Part shown: positions 16,861-24,968 of the stretch, in pieces
Numbering within the stretch: position 1 is the stretch's first letter
Layout of the letters: each line of letters starts with the position of its first letter
DNA from: Acidobacteriota bacterium
GTDB lineage: Bacteria > Acidobacteriota > Thermoanaerobaculia > UBA5066
DNA: 64,000 nt
Assembly: GCA_016716715.1 (NCBI GenBank)
Contig: JADJVE010000008.1
Coordinates: 166,501-230,500 of the forward strand
Direction: 5' to 3'
Notes under the pieces: model-generated
The model's input: only the letters and a program-made list of their open reading frames with translations
The model's database searches: none
Told to the model about the DNA's origin: nothing
Made by a program: the position numbers and the translations under genes

Positions 16861-17193
16861 GCCCGGGTCATTTCAAGAACGACGCCAGAGCGCGCACCCC
16901 GGAATCTGGCCTGAATCGCGAGTCGACCCCCGGAAAGGTCGACTTTCCGAACGTCCTGTCGTGACGAATTGTTCAAACGTTGCGGACGCAAGACTACGCG
17001 CCATCTGAGGGTCGTCGCGACGAGTTGTTTCAGGCGAACTCGTTTTCGGTGAAACGCGGCGTCGCGCTGCGCAACGAGACGTTTCATTTCGCCGCACATT
17101 TCCCCCTCATTCGCAGAAATCCCCCTCTTTCCTCTTGGCCCGGTTCTTGTAACGGGGAGTCACAAACGAGCACTTGCTCGTCTGGAGAACCAG
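16861..17193. promoter_or_regulatory. divergent control region between the two sulfur-respiration operons
   Basis: No gene is visible in these 333 bases. Three dyads are present: CGGAAAG-GTCGA-CTTTCCG (16931-16949), TTGCG-GA-CGCAA (16980-16991) and the perfect 12-base palindrome TCGTCGCGACGA (17012-17023). A looser pair TGAAACG/CGTTTCA lies at 17050-17086. They sit 50-200 bases upstream of the -24/-12 promoter at 17135, where enhancer sites for sigma-54 activators are expected. Which dyad is bound by which regulator is unknown. Confidence 0.55.
17135..17151 (+). promoter_or_regulatory. putative sigma-54 (-24/-12) promoter of the molybdoenzyme operon
   Basis: TTGGCCCG at 17135-17142 and TTGTA at 17147-17151 give the pattern TGGCCCGGTTCTTGTA, compared with the consensus TGGCACG-N4-TTGCA. 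GG and the -12 G are separated by the required ten bases; the only deviation at -12 is T for C. A start near 17163 leaves about 30 bases to the ATG at 17194. Confidence 0.6.
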
Positions 17194-19410
17194 ATGGCCC
17201 AGAGCCGGCGCGAGTTCATCAAGATCGGGGGCGTGGGGGCCGCCGCGGCGGTGGCCGGCACCGGACTCGCCTCCCAGTGGTGGGGCCTCGACCCCGACGT
17301 CGTCCACGACCCCGGCACGGACGGCGAGAAGATCGTCCCGACGTTCTGCGAGCTCTGCTTCTGGAAGTGCGGCGTCCTCGCGCACGTGAAGAACGGCCGC
17401 GTCACGAAGATCGTGGGCAATCCCGAGCACCCGCTCTCGAACGGACGGCTCTGCCCGCGCGGAACGGGCGGCACGGGCCTCCTCTACGATCCCGACCGGC
17501 TGAAGAAGCCGCTCCTGCGCCGCAAGGGCAAGCGGGGCGACCAGACCTTCGAGGAAGTCTCCTGGGAGACGGCGCTCGACTTCACGGCCGAAAAACTCCT
17601 GAAGATCCAGAAGGAGTGCGGGCCCGAAAAGGTCGCTCTCTTCTCGCACGGCTTCGGCGGCTCGTTCTTCAAGCACCTTCTCTTCGCCTACGGGTCGGGA
17701 AACGTCACGGCGCCGTCCTACGGACAGTGCCGCGGGCCGCGCGAAGTCGGGTTCCAGCTCACGTTCGGGTCGCCCGTCGGGTCGCCCGAGACGCTGGACG
17801 TCGCCAACGCCCGCGTGATCACGCTCATCGGCTCGCACCTCGGCGAGAACATGCACAACACGCAGGTGCAGGACTTCGCGGCCGCGATCGCGAAAGGCGC
17901 GACGGTCATCGCCGTCGACCCGCGCTTCTCGACGGCCGCCGGCAAGGCCAAGTACTGGCTCCCGATCAAGCCGGGCACCGACATGGCCCTCCTCCTCGCG
18001 TGGATGCACGTGATCATCAACGAAGGGCTGTACGACCGCGAGTACGTCGAGACGCATGCGACCGGCTTCGAGGAGCTCAGAAAGCACGTCGCCGACAAGA
18101 CGCCCGAGTGGGCGTTCACGGAGACGACGATCCGCCCCGAGGTCATCGTCGAGACCGCGCGCGTCATCGCCGGGGCGCGTCCGGCCTCGCTGATCCATCC
18201 CGGGCGCCACACGACCTGGTACGGCGACGACGCGCAGCGCAGCCGCGCCGTCGCGATCCTGAACGCGCTCGTCGGAAGCTGGGGCCGCCGGGGCGGAATC
18301 TTCGTCCCGTCCTCGATGAAGGTTCCGGCGACCCCGGTACCCGCATACGCCGCGAAGCCGAAGACGGCCCAGGACCACCCGAACGGAGTCGCGTATCCGT
18401 TCGCCGACGAGGTCCTGTCGCACGGCGTCTGCGACGCCACGATCCCCGGCCGGATCGGCGGCGACGGATGCCCGATCAAGGCCTGGATCGTCTACGGCAC
18501 GAACCTCCTCCAGGCGCTTCCGCAGCGCGCGAACGTGCTCGAAGCGATCCAGAAGCTGGATCTCCTCGTCGCGATCGACGTCCTGCCCGCCGAAATCGTC
18601 GGGTACGCGGACGTGGTCCTCCCGGAGTGCACGTACCTCGAGCGCTGGGACGACGTTGCGCCCGTGCCGTGGCGGGAGCCGTTCCTCGCGATCCGGCAGC
18701 CCGTCGTGCCGCCCCTCTTCGACAGCAAGCCCGGCTGGTGGATCGCCAAGCAGCTCGCGAACCGCATGAATCTCGGGCAGTACTTCCCGTGGGACGACGC
18801 GGGCGCCATGGTCGAGGCGCGCCTCGCCGCCGGCGGCTACGACGTCGCCGCGCTCAAGGCGAAGGGTGTCGTGCGCGGCAAGCCCGTGCCGACGACGACC
18901 GAGGACGGCCTCGCCCTCTCCTTCGCGACGCCGTCGAAGAAGATCGAGCTCTACTCGAAGCAGATGGAGGCCGCCGGCCTCCCGCCGCTCCCGCCCTACA
19001 CGCGGCACGAGCAGCCTGCCTCCGGCCAGTTCCGCCTCCTGTTCGGCCGGACGCCCGTCCACACGTTCGGGCGCACGACGAACAACCGGTTCCTCTCCGA
19101 GGTCACGAACGACAACGAGGTCTGGCTGAACGCGAAGATCGCGAAGGAACGCGGTCTCGCGAACGGTGAGCGCGTCGTCCTCGTGAACCAGGACGGCGTG
19201 CGGTCCACGCCGGCGAAGCTGAAGGCGACGCAGCGCATCCGGCCCGACTGCGTGTTCGTCGTGCACGGGTACGGCCACACGAGCGAGGGGCTGAAGTTCG
19301 CGAAGAACCGCGGACTCGACGACTCCGCGCTCGTCACGAAGATCGCCGTCGACCCCGTGGCCGGGAGCACCGGGATGAGCGTCAATTTCGTCTCCGTGGA
19401 GAGAGCATGA
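17194..19410 (+). CDS. molybdopterin oxidoreductase, polysulfide/thiosulfate reductase type catalytic subunit
   Basis: 738 residues. Twin-arginine signal SRREFIKIGGVGAAAAVAG (residues 4-22). The [4Fe-4S] site is Cys52-X2-Cys55-X3-Cys59-X27-Cys87. Cys179 in SYGQCRGPREVG is placed like the Mo/W-ligating Cys of PsrA-type enzymes. The molybdopterin-binding domain and C-terminal dinucleotide-binding domain (LLFGRTPVHTFGRTTNNRFL) are complete. It should act in the periplasm with the Fe-S and NrfD subunits that follow. Substrate among thiosulfate, polysulfide, tetrathionate or another oxyanion cannot be read from sequence. It is paralogous to the product of 35585-37789. Confidence 0.9.
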   Translation: MAQSRREFIKIGGVGAAAAVAGTGLASQWWGLDPDVVHDPGTDGEKIVPTFCELCFWKCGVLAHVKNGRVTKIVGNPEHPLSNGRLCPRGTGGTGLLYDPDRLKKPLLRRKGKRGDQTFEEVSWETALDFTAEKLLKIQKECGPEKVALFSHGFGGSFFKHLLFAYGSGNVTAPSYGQCRGPREVGFQLTFGSPVGSPETLDVANARVITLIGSHLGENMHNTQVQDFAAAIAKGATVIAVDPRFSTAAGKAKYWLPIKPGTDMALLLAWMHVIINEGLYDREYVETHATGFEELRKHVADKTPEWAFTETTIRPEVIVETARVIAGARPASLIHPGRHTTWYGDDAQRSRAVAILNALVGSWGRRGGIFVPSSMKVPATPVPAYAAKPKTAQDHPNGVAYPFADEVLSHGVCDATIPGRIGGDGCPIKAWIVYGTNLLQALPQRANVLEAIQKLDLLVAIDVLPAEIVGYADVVLPECTYLERWDDVAPVPWREPFLAIRQPVVPPLFDSKPGWWIAKQLANRMNLGQYFPWDDAGAMVEARLAAGGYDVAALKAKGVVRGKPVPTTTEDGLALSFATPSKKIELYSKQMEAAGLPPLPPYTRHEQPASGQFRLLFGRTPVHTFGRTTNNRFLSEVTNDNEVWLNAKIAKERGLANGERVVLVNQDGVRSTPAKLKATQRIRPDCVFVVHGYGHTSEGLKFAKNRGLDDSALVTKIAVDPVAGSTGMSVNFVSVERA

Positions 19411-19955
19411 GCGTCCCGAAAAAGCGCTACGCGATGACCGTAGACACCCGGCTGTGCGTCGGGTGCAAAGCCTGCGTCCTCTCCTGCAAGGCAGAGAACG
19501 ACGTCCCGGACGGCTTCTGCCGCGACTGGATCGTCGAGGACGTGCGCGGGGAGTTCCCGCTGCTCGCCGCCGAGATCCGGTCCGAGCGCTGCAATCACTG
19601 CTCCGACGCCCCGTGCGTGAAGAACTGCCCGACCGGCGCGAGCCACGTGAACGAGGGCGGGGCCGTCCTCGTGACCCACGGCAAGTGCTCGGGCTGCAAG
19701 GCGTGCATCGCGGCCTGCCCGTACGACGCGCGTTTCGTGAACCCGAAGGGCTACATCGACAAGTGCACGTTCTGCCTCCACCGCGTGCAGGTGGGCGTCC
19801 TCCCCGCGTGCGTCACCGTCTGCCCGACCCGGACGCTCGCCTTCGGCGACCTGAACGACCCCGAGTCGCCGGTCGCGATGAACCTCTCCTCGCGCCGCTG
19901 GAAGGTCAACCACCCCGAGAGCGGCGCCCAGCCGAACCTCTACTTCCTGCTGTGA
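19407..19955 (+). CDS. four-cluster ferredoxin-like electron-transfer subunit (PsrB/PhsB type)
   Basis: 182 residues, ATGA overlap with the catalytic gene. Four Cys motifs bind four [4Fe-4S] clusters: CVGCKACVLSC, CNHCSDAPCVKNC, CSGCKACIAAC and CTFC...CVTVC. There is no signal peptide, as expected for a partner carried across by the twin-arginine catalytic subunit. It relays electrons from the NrfD-type membrane subunit to the molybdenum site. Confidence 0.93.
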   Translation: MSVPKKRYAMTVDTRLCVGCKACVLSCKAENDVPDGFCRDWIVEDVRGEFPLLAAEIRSERCNHCSDAPCVKNCPTGASHVNEGGAVLVTHGKCSGCKACIAACPYDARFVNPKGYIDKCTFCLHRVQVGVLPACVTVCPTRTLAFGDLNDPESPVAMNLSSRRWKVNHPESGAQPNLYFLL

Positions 19956-19965
19956 GGGCCTCACG

Positions 19966-20937
19966 ATGACGCCTCAGCTTCTCGAGACCGTCACCACCCG
20001 CGCGAACGCGCAGATCGACCCGTCCCTCCACGTCTGGGGCTGGGAGATCACGGTCTACCTCTTCCTCGGCGGGATCGTCGCGGGGATCCTCATTCTCACG
20101 GCCGCCCTCGAGCTCGCCTCGGGCACGCGGCCGCTCTCGCGCGGCCTGCGCCTCGCGCCCTTCGCCGCGCTCGCGCTCTTGTCGCTCGGCATGTTCGCGC
20201 TGTGGCTCGACCTCGCGCACCGGCTCTGGGCGTGGCGCTTCTACGCGGTCTTCCGCCCGACGTCGCCCATGTCGTGGGGCGCGTGGATTCTGTGGCTCGT
20301 CTATCCGGTGGGCCTGGCGTTGGGACTTGGGTCTCTAGGGAGCGATGAGCGGGGAGCCCTTCGAAGGTGGGTGCCGGAAGTCCTCAGAAGCGCATTCGAA
20401 GGAACTCTCGCTTTCGCGGACAAGAGGCGCCGGTCGATTCTCATCGCCGCGGTGCTGGTCGGAACGGGCCTCGGCCTCTACACGGGCCTCCTCCTCGGCA
20501 CGATGCCGTCGCGCCTCGCGTGGAACAGCGCCGTCCTCGGGCCGCTCTTCCTCGCGTCTGGCGTCTCGACGGGCGCCGCGTCCCTTCTTCTCCTCCGCCT
20601 CGACGACGCGGAGCGAAAGACGCTCGTGCGCTGGGACGCGATCGCGATCGGCGCCGAGCTCGCCCTGATCGTCCTCCTGCTCCTCGGCTGGGCGACGTCG
20701 GGCGAGGCGGGCCGTTTCGCGGCACGGAGCTTCCTCGGCGGACCGTACACCGCCGTCTTCTGGTCCCTCGTCGTCGTGACGGGGCTCCTCGTCCCGCTCG
20801 CCATGGAGTTTCTCGAGTCCCGGCGGCACCTGAGGTTCATTGCCCTCGTCCCCGTCCTGATCCTCACGGGCGGTCTCGCTCTCCGCTGGATCCTGCTCGC
20901 CGCCGGCCAGGCCTCGGCCTTCCGGCTCCTCCATTGA
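19966..20937 (+). CDS. NrfD/PsrC-type quinol-oxidising membrane subunit
   Basis: 323 residues with about eight to nine hydrophobic helices and no haem-ligand pattern, as in the NrfD family. The start WGWEITVYLFLGGIVAGILI is typical of PsrC/NrfD proteins and contains the conserved glycine-rich helix. It anchors the Psr/Phs complex and oxidises menaquinol. There are ten bases between it and the Fe-S gene. A paralogue is absent from the second molybdoenzyme cluster at 35585, which uses a b-type cytochrome instead. Confidence 0.9.
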   Translation: MTPQLLETVTTRANAQIDPSLHVWGWEITVYLFLGGIVAGILILTAALELASGTRPLSRGLRLAPFAALALLSLGMFALWLDLAHRLWAWRFYAVFRPTSPMSWGAWILWLVYPVGLALGLGSLGSDERGALRRWVPEVLRSAFEGTLAFADKRRRSILIAAVLVGTGLGLYTGLLLGTMPSRLAWNSAVLGPLFLASGVSTGAASLLLLRLDDAERKTLVRWDAIAIGAELALIVLLLLGWATSGEAGRFAARSFLGGPYTAVFWSLVVVTGLLVPLAMEFLESRRHLRFIALVPVLILTGGLALRWILLAAGQASAFRLLH

Positions 20938-20951
20938 AAGAGGTGAAGGCC

Positions 20952-21464
20952 ATGTCCGAACGCCCCTTCTGGAATCCCTATGTCGCGGGGGTCGTCCTCG
21001 GCCTCGTCCTCCTCGGCTCGTTTCTCGTCATGGGCTTCGGCCTCGGCTCGTCCGGCGCCGTCACCCGCTTCGCGGTCGCGGGCGCTCACCTCGTGGCGCC
21101 GAAGGCGGTCGAGACGAACGCGTACTTCTCGCAGTACTACGGGCCTGGCAAGCACGTCCTCGAGGACTGGCTCGTGTTCGAGGTCCTCGGGGTCTTCCTC
21201 GGCGGCGCCCTCGGCGCGTACTCGGCCGGGCGCATGAAGCTCGGCATCGACAAGGGCGCGCACACGACCACGGCCCGGCGCCTCGTGCTCGCCGTGCTCG
21301 GCGGCGTCGCGATGGGTTTCGCGGCGCGCCTCGCGCGCGGCTGCACCTCGGGCCAGGCGCTCACGGGCGGCGCGGCCCTTTCGCTCGGCTCGTGGGTCTT
21401 CATGATGGCGGTTTTCACCGGCGGCTACCTCGTCGCCCCGCTCGTGAGGAGGGAATGGCGATGA
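20952..21464 (+). CDS. YeeE/YedE family transporter, short half
   Basis: 170 residues from ATG 20952 (AGAGGTGAAGG upstream). It begins MSERPFWNPYVAGVVLGLVL, carries the LARGCTSGQALTGG Cys motif, and aligns along its length with the product of 14131-14661. Its stop overlaps the following YedE-rhodanese start (ATGA). Expected substrate is thiosulfate or another sulfane-sulfur anion. Confidence 0.88.
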   Translation: MSERPFWNPYVAGVVLGLVLLGSFLVMGFGLGSSGAVTRFAVAGAHLVAPKAVETNAYFSQYYGPGKHVLEDWLVFEVLGVFLGGALGAYSAGRMKLGIDKGAHTTTARRLVLAVLGGVAMGFAARLARGCTSGQALTGGAALSLGSWVFMMAVFTGGYLVAPLVRREWR

Positions 21465-22639
21465 CGTTCCCGCTCTACCCCCACGGCCTCTTCGGGACCT
21501 ACACCGGGCTCCTCGTCGGGACGCTCGTCGGCGTCGCATTCGGGTTCGTGCTCGAGCGCGCCGGGTTCGGGCGCGCGCGGAACCTCGCGGCCCAGTTCTA
21601 CCTGACGGACCTGCGCGTCCTGAAGGTCATGTTCAGCGCGATCGTCACGGCCCTCGTCGGGATGACGGTGCTCGCGGGCGTCGGCGTCCTCGACCTCTCC
21701 CTGATCACCGTGCCCGAGACGTTCCTGTGGCCGCAGCTCGTCGGCGGCCTCCTCCTCGGCGCCGGCTTCATCGTGTCGGGCTACTGCCCCGGAACGGGCG
21801 TCGTCGCGATCGCATCGGGCAATCTCGACGGCGTCTTCGCGATCGGCGGCGTCATGATCGGCTCGCTCGCGTTCGGCGTCGGGTACGGCCCCCTCGAGAG
21901 CTTCTACAAGAGCGGGGCGATGGGCGCCGTGCGGATCGACGCGCTGCTCGGCGTGCCCGCCGCGGTCGTCGCGGCTGCCGTCGTCGCGATGGCGGTCGGG
22001 GCGTTCCTCGGAGGCGAGAAGCTCGAGGCGATCTTCGCGCCGCGGCAGGGCGAGCTCGTTCCGGCCTCGCCCGCGGGCGTGAAGATGCGCGTGTTCTCGG
22101 GCTTCGCGGTCGTCGCCGCGCTCGCGCTTTTCGCCCTTGCGCTCCCGGCGCGGCACACGGTTGCGGCGTCAAAGGCGGTCCGGCCGATCACCGCGGCCGA
22201 CCTCGGCCGGGAGCTCGTCGCTTCCCCGGACTCCTGGTGGGTCGTGGATCTGCGCCCGGATTCGGAAGCCGGCAAGGGCCGGCTGCCCGGCGCGATGGTC
22301 GTCTCGGAAAAGGAAGTCGCCTCCGCGGCGGGCCTCGCGGCGACACGTTCTCTCGTCGTTTATTCGCAGGGCGACCTCGAGGCCCCGCCCGCGGCGGTCC
22401 TGAAGTTCGCGGGCGAGGTCTTCCTCTTGAAGGGCGGCTACGACGCCTGGAAGGCCGACGTCCTCACGGCGCCGAGGCCCCCCGAGAACCCCACGGCCGC
22501 GCAGATCTCCGACTTCCGGACCCGCGCGGCCCTCAACGCGTACTTCACCGGCGCCGCCACCGTGGCGGCGCCCACGCTCACCGCGCCGCGCCCCATGGCG
22601 GCGCCGGTCACCGCCCCGAAAAAGGGCGGAGGCTGCTGA
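21461..22639 (+). CDS. YeeE/YedE transporter fused to degenerate rhodanese domain
   Basis: 392 residues. The ATG at 21461 is chosen over 21455 because AGGAGGG at 21447-21453 is spaced correctly and the start then overlaps the previous stop. The membrane domain holds SGYCPGTGVVAIASGN, with the conserved Cys. The rhodanese-like part (WWVVDLRPDSEAGKGRLPGA) has VVYSQGDLEAPP where a catalytic Cys loop would be, so it lacks the Cys. It ends APKKGGGC, again a C-terminal Cys after glycines. It mirrors the product of 12932-14128 and closes the operon before a hairpin terminator. Confidence 0.87.
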   Translation: MTFPLYPHGLFGTYTGLLVGTLVGVAFGFVLERAGFGRARNLAAQFYLTDLRVLKVMFSAIVTALVGMTVLAGVGVLDLSLITVPETFLWPQLVGGLLLGAGFIVSGYCPGTGVVAIASGNLDGVFAIGGVMIGSLAFGVGYGPLESFYKSGAMGAVRIDALLGVPAAVVAAAVVAMAVGAFLGGEKLEAIFAPRQGELVPASPAGVKMRVFSGFAVVAALALFALALPARHTVAASKAVRPITAADLGRELVASPDSWWVVDLRPDSEAGKGRLPGAMVVSEKEVASAAGLAATRSLVVYSQGDLEAPPAAVLKFAGEVFLLKGGYDAWKADVLTAPRPPENPTAAQISDFRTRAALNAYFTGAATVAAPTLTAPRPMAAPVTAPKKGGGC

Positions 22640-22646
22640 TTCCATC

Positions 22647-22672
22647 GCGGGCCTCACGGCCCGCCTTTTTTT
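22647..22672 (+). terminator. rho-independent terminator
   Basis: GCGGGCC (22647-22653), loop TCAC, GGCCCGC (22658-22664), then seven T. It separates the molybdoenzyme/YedE operon from the FadL-like gene, which therefore needs its own promoter or relies on read-through. Confidence 0.85.
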
Positions 22673-22688
22673 CGAGAGGAGTGCCCAG

Positions 22689-23939
22689 ATGAAGACCCGG
22701 ATCGGCATCGCGCTCGTCGCGCTGCTCGCCCTCGCCGCCGCCCCCGCGCTCGCGACGGACGGCTACTTCCAGCTCGGCTACGGCACCCAGCAGAATGGCA
22801 TGGCCGGTGCGGGCGTCGCCCTGTCCCTCAACACGATGTCTCCGGCGACGAACCCGGCGGCCAACGCGTGGGTGACGGGCTACGACCTGAACGTCGCCGT
22901 CTTCAACCCGAACCGCCAGTTCACGGTCACGGGCTCGCCGTCCGGCTACCCGGGCACGTTCGGCCTGGCGCCTGGCGAGGTGAAGAGCGGCAACTCGTGG
23001 TTCGTCGTGCCGGGGATCGGCGCGAACTGGAAGCTGAACGACGCGATGACGCTCGGCGTCGCGATCTACGGCAACGGCGGGATGAACACGGCGTACGACG
23101 CGTCGGTCTTCTACGCGGGGCGTACGGGCGTGGACCTCATGCAGCTCTTCGTGGCGCCGACGTTCACGTACAAGGTCGCGAAGGACCACGCGTTCGGCGT
23201 GAGCCCGATCCTCGCCTGGCAGCGCTTCCAGGCCGAGGGCGTCGGGAGCTTCGCTCCGTACTCGTCCTCGCCCGGAAACCTCTCGAACAACGCCCACAAT
23301 TCCGCCCTGGGCTGGGGAGTGCGCGTCGGGTACATGGGCAAGCTCGCGCCCTGGCTCTCGATCGGCGGCTCGTACCAGACCAAGATGACGATGGCGGAGT
23401 TCGACAGCTACGCGGGCCTCTTCGCCGAGCAGGGCGGCTTCGACATCCCCTCGAACTGGACGGTGGGCGTCGCGCTCAAGCCCACCGAGTGCTTCACGAT
23501 CGCCTTCGACGTCCAGCAGATCTATTACAGCGAAACCAAGTCGATCGGAAACACGCTTCTCCCGAACCTCATGACGGCGCGGCTCGGAGACGACGGCGGA
23601 GCGGGCTTCGGCTGGAAGGACGTCACGGTCTACAAGGCCGGCCTCCAGTACGCCGTGACCCCGACGTTCACGATCCGCGCGGGCTACGCCTGGGCGGAGC
23701 AGCCCATTCCCGCGTCCGAAGTCCTCTTCAACATCCTGGCCCCCGGCGTCATCGAGCAGCACATCACCGCGGGCATCAGCGCCAGCGTCTCCGAGAAATC
23801 CAAGCTGCACTTCTCCGTCGTCCGGGCGCTCGAGCATTCCGTCACCGGCCCGAACCCCCTCGAGGTTCCCGGCAAGCAGACGATCGAGCTGAAGATGGAT
23901 CAGTGGATCTTCGACCTCGGCGTGTCGTTCGGGTTCTGA
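22689..23939 (+). CDS. FadL/TodX (OMPP1) family outer-membrane transport protein
   Basis: 416 residues with a cleavable signal peptide (MKTRIGIALVALLALAAAPALA) and GAGGAG-type ribosome site. The mature start TDGYFQLGYGTQQNGMAGAG and the repeated amphipathic beta strands fit the 14-stranded FadL/TodX barrel, whose N-terminus plugs the pore. The last residues end in an aromatic (SFGF), as outer-membrane barrels do. FadL-type proteins take up hydrophobic compounds; the ligand here is unknown. It follows the sulfur operons directly. Confidence 0.85.
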   Translation: MKTRIGIALVALLALAAAPALATDGYFQLGYGTQQNGMAGAGVALSLNTMSPATNPAANAWVTGYDLNVAVFNPNRQFTVTGSPSGYPGTFGLAPGEVKSGNSWFVVPGIGANWKLNDAMTLGVAIYGNGGMNTAYDASVFYAGRTGVDLMQLFVAPTFTYKVAKDHAFGVSPILAWQRFQAEGVGSFAPYSSSPGNLSNNAHNSALGWGVRVGYMGKLAPWLSIGGSYQTKMTMAEFDSYAGLFAEQGGFDIPSNWTVGVALKPTECFTIAFDVQQIYYSETKSIGNTLLPNLMTARLGDDGGAGFGWKDVTVYKAGLQYAVTPTFTIRAGYAWAEQPIPASEVLFNILAPGVIEQHITAGISASVSEKSKLHFSVVRALEHSVTGPNPLEVPGKQTIELKMDQWIFDLGVSFGF

Positions 23940-23946
23940 GGCTCGC

Positions 23947-24897
23947 GTGACGCGCTCGCTCGCATCCTTCGCCCTCGCCGCCCTTCTCGCGCTGCCCGCG
24001 TCCGCGGCGGGCGTCGAGAAGGCCCAGGGCGTTTACGTGACGCTCCTCTCGGGCCTCAAGGCGGACGTCGGTGAGACGTCTGCAAAGGCGGAGTCGGCGC
24101 TCAAGGGCGCCGGCTTTGCCGTTCTCGCGAGCTTCGACAACGGCGTCCCACCGGGCTGCAAGGCGGCGGCGCGGACGATCGTCATCGCCTCCGAGCCGTG
24201 GGCCGCCGAGGTGATCTCGGGTGGCGGCGACAAGGCCTTCGGCCTTCCGATGCGCGTCGCAGTGTTTTCCGACGCGTCGGGCGTCAGCGTCTCCGTCGTA
24301 AACCCCGTTTCTCTTCTCAGGACGTTCTATGGCTCCGATGTGAAGGACGCGGCGGCCCTGAAGGCCGTCGAGGCCGTCGCGGCCGCGCTCGCTCCGCTCG
24401 GGACGGTCTCGCCGAAGCAGGCCGGCCAGATGCGCGACAGCGGGGCGATCGGCGGGATGGGCGGAGGCGCGTTCCCGGACAAGGTCGTCCCGATCCTCGC
24501 GCCGGGCAAGGCGCCCGCGGAGGTGGCCGAGGCGATCAGAGCCGGCGTCGCCGACGCGGCCGGCTGGCACACCGTTTACGCCTACAAGGCCTCGGACGAC
24601 GTGTTCGTCGTCGGTCTCACGAACGCGAAGACGGAAGGCCGCGCGTTCGGAATCGCGGGAGAGAAGCGGGCGACGCAGGCCAACCCGTTCCCGGGCCTCG
24701 ACCACGCGGCGGCGTTCCCGATCGAGGTCGTCGTCACGAAGAAGGGCGCCGGCAGCTCCGTCACGCTCCTCAAGGAGATGTGGCGGATGAAGCTCTACTT
24801 CGAAGACGCCGGAAACTGGGCGTTCATGAAGAACATGCAGATGCCCGGCGACATCCAGAACGAGATCGAGGCGGCCGTCCGCAAGGCCGTGCCCTGA
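23947..24897 (+). CDS. secreted DUF302-like protein
   Basis: 316 residues from GTG 23947. A signal peptide covers residues 1-20. Residues 30-130 resemble DUF302: GAGFAVLASFDNGVPPG, then GLPMRVAVFSDASGVSVSVV and NPVSLLRTFYG. The second half (about 200-316) has no family I can name; it includes TLLKEMWRMKLYFEDAGNWA. It starts seven bases after the FadL stop, so the two are likely cotranscribed. Role unknown. Confidence 0.6.
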   Translation: MTRSLASFALAALLALPASAAGVEKAQGVYVTLLSGLKADVGETSAKAESALKGAGFAVLASFDNGVPPGCKAAARTIVIASEPWAAEVISGGGDKAFGLPMRVAVFSDASGVSVSVVNPVSLLRTFYGSDVKDAAALKAVEAVAAALAPLGTVSPKQAGQMRDSGAIGGMGGGAFPDKVVPILAPGKAPAEVAEAIRAGVADAAGWHTVYAYKASDDVFVVGLTNAKTEGRAFGIAGEKRATQANPFPGLDHAAAFPIEVVVTKKGAGSSVTLLKEMWRMKLYFEDAGNWAFMKNMQMPGDIQNEIEAAVRKAVP

Positions 24898-24968
24898 TAC
24901 GAGAGACCCCAGACGCGAGTGGAACAACCGCTGAAATCCACGCACCTTCTCGGAATGACGCTGCTGCC

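Noticed and set aside
16872..16889. A second -24/-12-like element (TGGCGTCGTTCTTGAA) facing the octahaem gene
   Set aside because: Spacing is right, but the -12 reads TTGAA and the predicted start falls on the start codon, leaving no leader; kept only as a weak possibility.
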